The notes under the pieces were generated by a model that did no database searches, was not told the origin of the DNA, and saw only the letters and a program-made list of their open reading frames with translations. Shown in pieces: positions 38,435-45,427 of a DNA stretch of 64,000 nt. This DNA comes from Dolichospermum flos-aquae CCAP 1403/13F (GTDB lineage Bacteria > Cyanobacteriota > Cyanobacteriia > Cyanobacteriales > Nostocaceae), in NCBI RefSeq assembly GCF_012516395.1, contig NZ_CP051206.1, positions 4,407,334-4,471,333 of the forward strand, read 5' to 3'. Both the position numbers and the translations under genes were made by a program. Position 1 is the stretch's first letter. The number at the start of each line of letters is the position of its first letter.

Positions 38435-38721
38435 AACATTTCATCTTCTCTGGTATAAATACTATCTCGACTAATAGCCGCATCTGAAAGTGGTGGTGCT
38501 AGAGTAAAAGCAGGACTATTGATTAAATTCATTAGTGCTGTTTCCCAATCTTCCTCTGTTGTTACTTGAGAAAAAGATTTTTCATCTTGATTTTTCAAAC
38601 TATCTTCAATCAAAGATTCAAGATAAGATTCAATTGATAAACCTTGTTTAGTAGCTTGGGTAATCAGACGAGCTTCTATTTCTGGTTTCAATTGTAGCTG
38701 TATAGTTTTATATTGTTTCAT
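38431..38721 (-). CDS. Antitoxin of the frameshifted VapC
   Basis: A 96-residue protein with an N-terminal ribbon-helix-helix-like part (YKTIQLQLKPEIEARLITQA, GLSIESYLESLIEDSL) and an acidic tail typical of VapB. It overlaps the PIN gene by ATGA, so it is its cognate antitoxin. Confidence 0.78.
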   Translation of the reverse strand: MKQYKTIQLQLKPEIEARLITQATKQGLSIESYLESLIEDSLKNQDEKSFSQVTTEEDWETALMNLINSPAFTLAPPLSDAAISRDSIYTREDEML

Positions 38722-38845
38722 ATTCTTCGATGCTAGTTAATTAATATCAAGTAAAACTTATGATTAACTTGATATATTAAAAGTATATCAGATTTAAACA
38801 CCGAAGGTATCGCTTTTGGGGAGTTCAGGGGATGCGATAACGAAA

Positions 38846-39055
38846 TTAATCTAAATCTTCTTCAGTTAAACCAGCATCTTTCAAAATACTTTTCAGTGTA
38901 CCCATAGGTAGATCACGATTTCCATGAACAGGTATAGAAAGAATCACACTCATATCTTCCTTAACATAGATATGATGACTACCTGTAATCCTTTTTAGAT
39001 TCCATCCATAGCGTTCCACAATCTTACACAGAGATTTACCAGAAACGGATTTCAT
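38846..39055 (-). CDS. hicA: HicA toxin, duplicated module copy 1
   Basis: A 69-residue HicA/YcfA toxin: SVSGKSLCKIVERYGWNLKR, then the active-site region GSHHIYVKE and IPVHGNRDLPMGTLKSILKD. It overlaps hicB by 4 bp. The copy at 40781-40990 differs at only three residues. Confidence 0.88.
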   Translation of the reverse strand: MKSVSGKSLCKIVERYGWNLKRITGSHHIYVKEDMSVILSIPVHGNRDLPMGTLKSILKDAGLTEEDLD

Positions 39056-39258
39056 AAAGATAACTCAATTAACTGTTTTTCTGGTTCAACTTCTTCTTGC
39101 TGACTAGCAACTTCTAACCAACCTTGAACAGCATCTTTCAACATTTCTAATAAATGTTCATAACTTTCACCCCAGGTATGACACCCTGGTAAAGCTGGTA
39201 CAGAACCACACCATACACCGTCTTCTTCCCAAATAATTGCTTTTATTTTCATAGTCAA
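39052..39258 (-). CDS. hicB: HicB antitoxin, duplicated module copy 1
   Basis: A 68-residue partial-RNase-H-like antitoxin: MKIKAIIWEEDGVWCGSVPA, LPGCHTWGESYEHLLEMLKD. It differs by one residue from the copy at 40987-41193. It precedes and overlaps hicA, the usual HicB-first order of this subtype. Confidence 0.88.
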   Translation of the reverse strand: MTMKIKAIIWEEDGVWCGSVPALPGCHTWGESYEHLLEMLKDAVQGWLEVASQQEEVEPEKQLIELSL

Positions 39259-39323
39259 TTCCTTGAACTAAGGATATTTTACCGCAGGGGGAGTCAGACG
39301 TATCAGTTTAATGAAGATGAATA

Positions 39324-39500
39324 ATCGCTATTTGGGGGGTTGAAGGGATGCGATCGCTTTTGGGAAGTTGAGGGGATGCTATCGCTATTTGGGGGGTTGA
39401 AGGGATGCGATCGCTGTTTGGGGAGTTGAGGGGATGCGATCGCTGTTTGGGGGGTTGAAGGGTGCGATCGCTGTTTGGGGAGTTGAGGGAGTGCGATAGC
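39324..39500. repeat. 28-29-bp tandem repeat with a HIP1 site in each unit
   Basis: About six units of TGTTTGGGGAGTTGAGGGGA joined by GCGATCGC. HIP1 octamers are at 39350, 39407, 39436 and 39464, with a one-base variant at 39378, so spacing is 28, 29, 29 and 28. The units are contiguous with no unique spacers, so this is not a CRISPR array. It lies next to hicAB copy 1. Confidence 0.88.
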
Positions 39501-39622
39501 GAAGCGCTGCTGCAAGCAGTTCGCTGTTTCTCTGTGTTCTCTGTGTCTCTGTGGTTCGTTAAAAAAAGGTGTTTGGGGAGTTGAGGGAGTGCGATAGCGA
39601 AGCGCGACCTAGGAATCGCTAT
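39495..39622. repeat. Module insertions within the HIP1 repeat
   Basis: Here the unit junction GCGAT|CGCT is split by AGCGAAGCGCTGCTGCAAGC (39497 on) and, after a CTCTGTGTTCTCTGTG and GTGGTTCGTTAAAAAAAGG stretch, by AGCGAAGCGCGACCTAGGAA. The flanking half-sites remain, as expected for insertion at HIP1 sites. Confidence 0.65.
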
Positions 39623-39627
39623 AACAT

Positions 39628-40072
39628 TTAAGCAGTAGCGAATGCAGTATATTTCCTTTCTTCAGGAGGATGAAAAGCTAAAACAATATCAAGATTAGAA
39701 ATACCTAACTTCATTAACTCATTAGCTATTCCTTCCTCAGTCCAATCTTCTTCAATCCAAATTTTATCATTTTTAATTCTGATATTAACTTGGATATTAT
39801 TTGTTCTTTTTTTGCCATACCAACCCAAAAACCCCCAAATATATAGGGCTACTATTTGATTTTTGAACAAGCTGTAAACCGTAAACCCCATCGAATCAAC
39901 GATTGAGTCTCAGTATAATGAACAACAATCAAACCGGATTCCTATAGTGATGATTATTATCATCAAAAATCAAACAACTTTCATCAGTTAAATTTGCCGC
40001 ACCAGAAACCCAATTATGATATTCTGCGAGAACTTGTTTAATTGCTATTTGATATTGCTCTAGTTTATCCAT
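39628..40072 (-). pseudogene. xisI: XisI (fdxN-element excision controlling factor) remnant
   Basis: The 5' part (40072-39929) gives MDKLEQYQIAIKQVLAEYHN...CLIFDDNNHHY before a premature TGA. The 3' part (to 39628) gives [20 protein letters not shown]...[20 protein letters not shown] and [15 protein letters not shown]. Together they cover most of XisI, interrupted by about 110 bp of unrelated sequence. XisI with XisH controls excision of the fdxN element during heterocyst differentiation, but many copies exist in genomes. Confidence 0.75.
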
Positions 40073-40275
40073 TGTAATATCTCCTCCTTTTCGACATTAA
40101 CTACAATCATCAAAATTTGATTTAATTCGACAATCTCTTTGATTGAATCTCTAGTAAAAAAGTTTTCGTATGTACTTTCTTTAATAGCCAAATAAATTAT
40201 ATATTCTGGTTCTGTGAGGTTAATTAAATTACGATATAAAATATATTGCCCTAAAGCTAGTTCAAAATCTCTCAT
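40060..40275 (-). pseudogene. xisH: XisH remnant (C-terminal part only)
   Basis: MRDFELALGQYILYRNLINL, EPEYIIYLAIKESTYENFFT and VVNVEKEEILQWIN match the C-terminal half of XisH, which normally has ~138 residues. The N-terminal nuclease-like half is missing. It overlaps xisI by 13 bp, the normal xisHI arrangement. Confidence 0.75.
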
Positions 40276-40329
40276 GGGAGAAGGACTAAGAAAACTCTTG
40301 AGCGAATTTCACCCCGTTTATAAGTTAAA

Positions 40330-40557
40330 TTACCCTCTGGCATTAATACCATCTGCAGCTACATTATCCCAATCAGAAATCTCATTTTGATATTCTAAAT
40401 CTTTGGCATCTTTTTGGAGAGCAGCTATTATTTCTGCTTCTAAAATTTTGCGTCTTTGTTCTGCTAATAGTGCATTGATATAGCCACTACGATTACCTTT
40501 TGCTTGTTGATCAATAAATCTCAGAATGTCTTCTTCTAAAGTAATTGTGACTTTCAT
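40330..40557 (-). CDS. Orphan ribbon-helix-helix antitoxin
   Basis: A 75-residue protein from the ATG at 40557: MKVTITLEEDILRFIDQQAK, RSGYINALLAEQRRKILEAE, and an acidic C-terminus. It resembles MazE/CcdA-type antitoxins. No toxin-like ORF follows within the 55 bp before the XisH remnant, so its toxin is absent here. The frame extends seven codons further upstream. Confidence 0.7.
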   Translation of the reverse strand: MKVTITLEEDILRFIDQQAKGNRSGYINALLAEQRRKILEAEIIAALQKDAKDLEYQNEISDWDNVAADGINARG

Positions 40558-40633
40558 CATTATGTATGACTCATTCATCTTACCAATTAATCATACCACT
40601 TTTTTGACATTGCGTGAGGTAAAAAGAGATTTT

Positions 40634-40780
40634 GAGGGGTTGAGATCGCTGTTTGGGAGTTGAAGGGTGCGTAAGCGTTGCGCGACCTAGGAATCGCTGT
40701 TTGGGGGGTTGAAGGAGTGCGTAAGCGTTGCGCGACCTAGGAATCGCTGTTTGGGGATTTGAAAGGATGCGATAGCGAAA
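40634..40780. repeat. HIP1-family repeat block upstream of hicAB copy 2
   Basis: Three units of AATCGCTGTTTGGGGGGTTG, two carrying the inserted module GTGCGTAAGCGTTGCGCGAC-CTAGGAATCGCT. It borders the duplicated hicAB segment. Confidence 0.8.
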
Positions 40781-40990
40781 TTAATCTAAATCTTCCTCAG
40801 TCAAACCAGCATCTTTCAAAATACTTCTGAGTGTACCAGTAGGTAAATCACGATTACCATGAACAGGTATAGAAAGAATCACACTCATACCTTCCTTAAC
40901 ATAGATATGATGACTACCTGTAATCCTTTTTAGATTCCATCCATAGCGTTCCACAATCTTACACAGAGATTTACCAGAAACGGATTTCAT
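40781..40990 (-). CDS. hicA: HicA toxin, duplicated module copy 2
   Basis: A 69-residue HicA identical to copy 1 except at three positions (KEGMSV, DLPTGTLRSIL). The active-site His region is unchanged. It overlaps hicB by 4 bp. Confidence 0.88.
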   Translation of the reverse strand: MKSVSGKSLCKIVERYGWNLKRITGSHHIYVKEGMSVILSIPVHGNRDLPTGTLRSILKDAGLTEEDLD

Positions 40991-41193
40991 AAAGATAACT
41001 CAATTAACTGTTTTTCTGGTTCAACTTCTTCTTGCTGACTAGCAACTTCTAACCAACCTTGAACAGCATCTTTCAACATTTCTAATAAATGTTCATAACT
41101 TTCACCCCAGGTATGACATCCTGGTAAAGCTGGTACAGAACCACACCAGACACCGTCTTCTTCCCAAATAATTGCTTTTATTTTCATAGCCAA
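40987..41193 (-). CDS. hicB: HicB antitoxin, duplicated module copy 2
   Basis: A 68-residue HicB that differs from copy 1 only at residue 2. The distance between equivalent bases of the two modules is 1935 throughout, so the copies are collinear without indels. Confidence 0.88.
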   Translation of the reverse strand: MAMKIKAIIWEEDGVWCGSVPALPGCHTWGESYEHLLEMLKDAVQGWLEVASQQEEVEPEKQLIELSL

Positions 41194-41254
41194 TTCCTTG
41201 AACTAAGGATATTTTACCGCAGAGGCAGTCAGATGTACCAGTTTAATAAAGATG

Positions 41255-41345
41255 AATAATCGCTTTTGGGGAGTTGAGGGAGTGCGTAAGCGTTGCGCGA
41301 CCTAGGAATCGCTATTTGGGGAGTTGAAGGGATGCGATCGCTCCA
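41255..41345. repeat. HIP1-family repeat block downstream of hicAB copy 2
   Basis: GCTTTTGGGGAGTTGAGGGA with module GTGCGTAAGCGTTGCGCGAC, then GCTATTTGGGGAGTTGAAGG ending in a perfect HIP1 (GCGATCGC). Same family as at 39324-39622. Confidence 0.8.
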
Positions 41346-41437
41346 CTATTGCTCAAAAACTTAAATTTTGTACAATTTGCAAGAAACAGACAAATAATCT
41401 ATAATGTTATGTAATCCTATAAATTTTGTGAGACGCT

Positions 41438-41689
41438 ATGTCTGTCATCAGTGCAAGTGAAGCGCGTGCTAATTTTCCTGATATTATGAACCGTGCAGAA
41501 TATCGTGGAGAAAGAATTTTAATTCAGCGTCATGGTAAAGCTGCGGTAGCGATAATTAGCATTGAAGATTTAAAACTATTAGAAGCAATAGAAGATGCAA
41601 TAGATTCGGCTAAATTGCGACGTGCAGTAGAAGAAAACGAAGGATTTACCACCATAGAAGAAATAATAGCTAAATATCCCAATGAGTGA
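41438..41689 (+). CDS. Phd/YefM-type antitoxin
   Basis: An 83-residue antitoxin. VISASEARANFPDIMNRAEY and RILIQRHGKAAVAIISIEDL are the Phd/YefM DNA-binding domain, followed by an acidic tail. It overlaps the toxin gene by 8 bp. It is the only island module on the plus strand. Confidence 0.87.
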   Translation: MSVISASEARANFPDIMNRAEYRGERILIQRHGKAAVAIISIEDLKLLEAIEDAIDSAKLRRAVEENEGFTTIEEIIAKYPNE

Positions 41690-41957
41690 ACGTTATACAT
41701 TGAGGATTGCGAAAACTGCGGAAAAAGATTTATTAGACTTACAACCAAAACAATATAAACAAGTTGTATCAAAAATTCTCTCCCTTCAAGGTAATCCTCG
41801 TCCTCAAGACTATGCAGCTTTAAAAGGTTATCAAGGTGGTTATCGTATTGATCAAGGTGAATATAGAATTTTGTACACCATTGATGATAATAATAAATTA
41901 GTTGATGTTTTTCGGGTTGGTAAACGTAATGATGATGAAGTTTATAAAAATTTGTAA
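41682..41957 (+). CDS. RelE/ParE-type toxin
   Basis: A 91-residue RelE-fold protein: YTLRIAKTAEKDLLDLQPKQ, then LKGYQGGYRIDQGEYRILYT and VFRVGKRNDDEVYKNL. The Arg residues of the YR(I/V)..GEYRI and VGKR segments are those implicated in ribosome-dependent mRNA cleavage in RelE. It is cognate to the overlapping Phd-type antitoxin. Confidence 0.87.
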   Translation: MSERYTLRIAKTAEKDLLDLQPKQYKQVVSKILSLQGNPRPQDYAALKGYQGGYRIDQGEYRILYTIDDNNKLVDVFRVGKRNDDEVYKNL

Positions 41958-43055
41958 CTTCGTTTAGTTACCTGTTAGCAAAGTTTACCAAAGGTATCGC
42001 TATTTGGGGAGTTTAAGAGGGTGTTTGAAAAGTTTTGAATGTATAGACTGACCCCTCTCCAAACCTCTCCCCTGCAAGGGGAGAGGCTTTAAAACCCCCA
42101 TTCCCTTGCAGGGAAGGGGGGTAGGGGGGTTAGGTTTTTGGAGATTACTGGTTTGATATAATACTTTTCAAACAACCTCTAAGGGGTGCGATACCGTTCG
42201 CATTGCGTCCCGGAGGGAACTAGCGCGACCTAGGAATCGCTGTTTGGGAAGTTAAGGGGATGCGATCTCAAGTTGACAGAGAAAGACTTAATATACTAAA
42301 CACGGGTGAGATTTAAACTTTTGCCAAATGACAAAGAACCCAGATGTGTAGGGGTTTAGCACTGCTAAACCCCTACGTTTAGAATCAAACAATCAAGCCG
42401 TTTTGAGTATACCACAGCTAATGCTTGAGAAATAAGCAGTTTGTTCTAACCACAAATTATGATCTTGTGCATAAAAATTACTGCTTTTAGTAACAGATTG
42501 ATAGATCATAATCTTCTTCTGATTTGATTGATTTGTACAGGTAAGGTTTGCCATTAACTACTAAATTAACTTCCTGATCGAAATAGCATCACAATTGTTA
42601 ATAATCCATATTAATTCATAATATCATTTTGAACTATCAGACAAGCACGGATTTTTTGTGCTTCTGCTCCCACAATTGAATCAAAATTTACCTACACCTA
42701 ATGAAACGAATAAAAACGAGTTGCAGGTCTAAAGGTAGATTCGTTCCCTAATTTAGGCTAGACTAGCAGCGCAACTCCTTCAATTCGGGGAAAACAATTA
42801 CCTATTTACTTCATCCCACAATTAAAATTGAGAAATTCGTGTCAATTGTCTCTACTTGCGTTATCATGGCGATGGCAAGCCTAGAAACCTTGTAAACTGG
42901 ATATTGCCACCACTGTTCAGCGTAAATAGCGGTTAGTAGTAGTGATTACCGGACAAAACCGAATTCCCAAGCAACTTACTCTTGTTAGTTATGGTATAGT
43001 GGAAAAGTTGGAACTAGCTTTGCCAAACTATAATTGCTCTACGCGCAGGTAATAA
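41958..43055. other. 1.1-kb repeat-rich intergenic region
   Basis: It holds a GGGGAGAGG...CCTCTCCCC palindrome with GGGAAGGGGGGTAGGGGGGT (about 42045-42140), a HIP1-family unit with the module GATACCGTTCGCATTGCGTC...GGAGGGAACTAGCGCGACCT (42187-42240), and a hairpin GTAGGGGTTTAGC-actG-CTAAACCCCTAC (about 42348-42376). From 42400 to 43055 it is AT-rich with no ORF or structured RNA I can support. Confidence 0.65.
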
Positions 43056-43337
43056 TTGCAACCGGAAAGCTGTTTTGATCAAGAATTTACACACAAAAAT
43101 CTGAAATACACCGAGTTTATGATTCAGCAAGTAATTCACCCAATGGTGAAATTGCAGCGCAACGTGCAATCACTCGTAGAATCCAATATTATCAAACCCA
43201 ATGATAGGATTTGGAAAATTGCCTTACTCTATGGCGATGAATGGCAACATTGGAAACAAGAATTGCTAGACTTTGGATTTAGCACTCAAGATCCAATTGG
43301 TGATTTATTAGCAGTAGAAAAGTGGGACGACGATTAA
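43056..43337 (+). CDS. Small hypothetical protein
   Basis: Up to 93 residues from a TTG start, or 72 from ATG 43119. The C-terminal part MVKLQRNVQSLVESNIIKPN, then RIWKIALLYGDEWQHWKQEL and ending DLLAVEKWDDD, looks like a compact helical domain. It loosely recalls DUF4327-like small cyanobacterial proteins, but I do not claim a match. A terminator-like hairpin follows at 43403. Confidence 0.5.
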   Translation: MQPESCFDQEFTHKNLKYTEFMIQQVIHPMVKLQRNVQSLVESNIIKPNDRIWKIALLYGDEWQHWKQELLDFGFSTQDPIGDLLAVEKWDDD

Positions 43338-43402
43338 ACATCTAAATTAGATCAGCTATATCTAGTTATAGCTTGACCGTAAATACGCCTACCTCTACCT
43401 AT

Positions 43403-43431
43403 AACAAGGATGGTACTTAATCCTTGTTTTT
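43403..43431 (+). terminator. Rho-independent terminator
   Basis: AACAAGGAT pairs with ATCCTTGTT around an 8-nt loop and is followed by a T-run; outer CTACC/GGTAG can extend the stem. It lies between the small hypothetical gene and the Uma2 gene. Confidence 0.7.
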
Positions 43432-43532
43432 ATGGTAGGTGTAATTCCGCCGAGATTCTCTTATAGATTTAGCACAATAGTGATCTGGGATTCAGTATCT
43501 TAACATAGCATTTTTATCAAGGTAGGTAAATT

Positions 43533-44150
43533 ATGGTTCAAACCTTACCTAAAACCCAGTTAGTAACCTTTGAGGAGTTTATTAAATGGAAACCAGAAGG
43601 CGGATTTTATGAACTGCATGACGGGGAAATTATTCAGATGAATCCGCCATTAGGAAAACACGAAAGCAGAACTGGATTTTTAACTATAGAATTAGCTATA
43701 GAGTGCCGCCGCTTAAATCTTCCCTATTTTATTCCCAAACAGGCATTAGTTAAACCGCAAACAAGGCAATCAGCCTATTGTCCAGATGTTTTGTTGATAA
43801 ATCCCACAAACCTAGTCAATGAAGCCCTGTGGGAAAAAACAGCAACGGTAACTCAAGGTGATTCTGTACCATTAATCATCGAAGTAGTGAGTAGCAATTG
43901 GCGAGTTGATTACTATAGAAAATATAGTGATTATGAAGAAATGGGAATTAAAGAATACTGGATTGTTGATTATCAACCTTTTGCTGCTGGTAAATTCGTT
44001 GGTGAACCAAAACAACCTACCATATCAGTTTGTTCTCTAATTGGTGATGAGTATGAAATTAACCAATTTAGAAACAATGAGCCAATAATTTCCCAGATTT
44101 TTCCTGAATTGAACTTAACCGCTCACCAGATTTTGCTAACTGCTGACTGA
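43533..44150 (+). CDS. Uma2 family (DUF820) putative endonuclease
   Basis: A 205-residue Uma2 protein: TFEEFIKWKPEGGFYELHDG, PDVLLINPTNL, VPLIIEVVSSNWRVDYYRKY, EMGIKEYWIVDY. The D ... E-x-V pattern of the PD-(D/E)XK-like core is present. It overlaps the 3' end of the convergent FHA-kinase gene by 15 bp. Confidence 0.82.
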   Translation: MVQTLPKTQLVTFEEFIKWKPEGGFYELHDGEIIQMNPPLGKHESRTGFLTIELAIECRRLNLPYFIPKQALVKPQTRQSAYCPDVLLINPTNLVNEALWEKTATVTQGDSVPLIIEVVSSNWRVDYYRKYSDYEEMGIKEYWIVDYQPFAAGKFVGEPKQPTISVCSLIGDEYEINQFRNNEPIISQIFPELNLTAHQILLTAD

Positions 44151-45392
44151 TCTTAATGCTTGAGCCAAATCCTTTGCAGTATGATAGCGATCGCGTGGTA
44201 AAGGTTCTGTCACACACTCAATTACCTGTCTTAATTGATCAGTGATTGTGGGAATACCTTTAACCTCAAAGCGAAAATTCCGTCCCCTTTGCCGATAAAA
44301 TTTTAAAGGATTTTCCCCGGTTAATAAAAAAATTAACGTCGGACCAATAGCATATAAATCAGATTGGGTAAGAGGTTGTCCCCGTTCCTGTTCAGGAGCG
44401 CAAAAGCCTTCAGCACCGATTCTGGTCCCTGGTTTTGTGCCAATTTCCTTAACAGCACCAAAATCCAACACCACAATACTATTATTGCCACTCCGCACCA
44501 TCAAATTAGCCGGCTTAATATCCCGGTGAATTAGTGGTGTTTGTTGGTGATGAAGATAATCTAGAATATCACAAGTTTGTACCATCCAAGCGATCGCCTG
44601 TTTCGGAGTTACAGGACCAGTTAAGCGAATTCGTTTGTCTAAATCTTGTCCATGAATTAACTCCATAGCCAAGTATTTTTTACCATCTTCCACAAAAAAG
44701 TCATAATATTTGGGAACTCCTGCATGATTAAGATGCTTGAGAATACTAGCTTCTCGCATGAATAACTCTTGAGCCTTGGGAATTTTCACCATATCAGCAT
44801 TCATCTGTTTGATTACCAGTAATTGTGGTACACCAGTAATTTCACCAACACTATCCCAAGCTAAATAGGTAGTACCCATGCCACCCTTGCCAATAGTGCG
44901 TAATACCTGATAATGACGAATAGTCTTTTGTACCAAAATTGGTTGACCACAGTGAACACAAAAGACATTCTGGGGATGATTCCCCTCATGAGTACAACCA
45001 GTGCTGGAGTATTCTGGGGTTATCTTCTGACTAATTTCCCCATCTCCTGACGGTGAAGGTTGGATAAGTAGAGAAGATAATTCCTGAATCTGTACCTTGA
45101 GTAGAGGACCACCTTGAGCTAATAGCAGTAAAGAATTATCAGGAACGATACATTTAGTCACCAAAGAGCCATTGAGGAAAGTGCCATTAGTCCCGTGACT
45201 AATTAATTCCCAATCATCTCCTCCGGCATTAGTAACTAATTTCAGTTCTAAATGATACCGAGAAACTAAATTTTCAGCCAAAATAACGTGATTATCTACC
45301 GCCCGACCGATGCGAACGACGGTAGAACCCTCAAAGCACCACTGTTTAAGCGGTGTTTGTGTGCTTTTTTCTAATAGGGTCAGAGTAATCAC
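44136..45392 (-). CDS. FHA-domain Ser/Thr protein kinase
   Basis: A 418-residue protein. The N-terminal FHA domain (about 20-100) shows VRIGRAVDNHVIL, SRYHLEL and HGTNGTFLNG, which bind phospho-Thr peptides. A short zinc-ribbon-like element (CTHEGN...FCVHCGQP) precedes a Hanks-type kinase domain with GKGGMGTTYLAW, HRDIKPANLM, DFGAVKEIG and APEQERGQPL. It lies 35 bp after a PP2C phosphatase gene on the same strand, suggesting a matched kinase/phosphatase signalling pair. Confidence 0.87.
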   Translation of the reverse strand: MITLTLLEKSTQTPLKQWCFEGSTVVRIGRAVDNHVILAENLVSRYHLELKLVTNAGGDDWELISHGTNGTFLNGSLVTKCIVPDNSLLLLAQGGPLLKVQIQELSSLLIQPSPSGDGEISQKITPEYSSTGCTHEGNHPQNVFCVHCGQPILVQKTIRHYQVLRTIGKGGMGTTYLAWDSVGEITGVPQLLVIKQMNADMVKIPKAQELFMREASILKHLNHAGVPKYYDFFVEDGKKYLAMELIHGQDLDKRIRLTGPVTPKQAIAWMVQTCDILDYLHHQQTPLIHRDIKPANLMVRSGNNSIVVLDFGAVKEIGTKPGTRIGAEGFCAPEQERGQPLTQSDLYAIGPTLIFLLTGENPLKFYRQRGRNFRFEVKGIPTITDQLRQVIECVTEPLPRDRYHTAKDLAQALRSVSS

Positions 45393-45427
45393 AATACAAC
45401 CTAAAATTTAAGATCAAAAAACTAATT

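Noticed and set aside
39324-39500. CRISPR-like regularity of the 28-29-bp units
   Set aside because: The units are directly adjacent and have no unique spacers; there are no cas genes in the window.
39303-39515. 70-codon minus-strand frame rich in QLPKQRSHP
   Set aside because: It is a translation of the HIP1 tandem repeat, not a protein gene.
42936-42949. Perfect GTA-N8-TAC (NtcA-type) site
   Set aside because: Six fixed bases occur by chance many times in 64 kb, and no -10 box lies about 22 bp downstream as class II NtcA promoters require.
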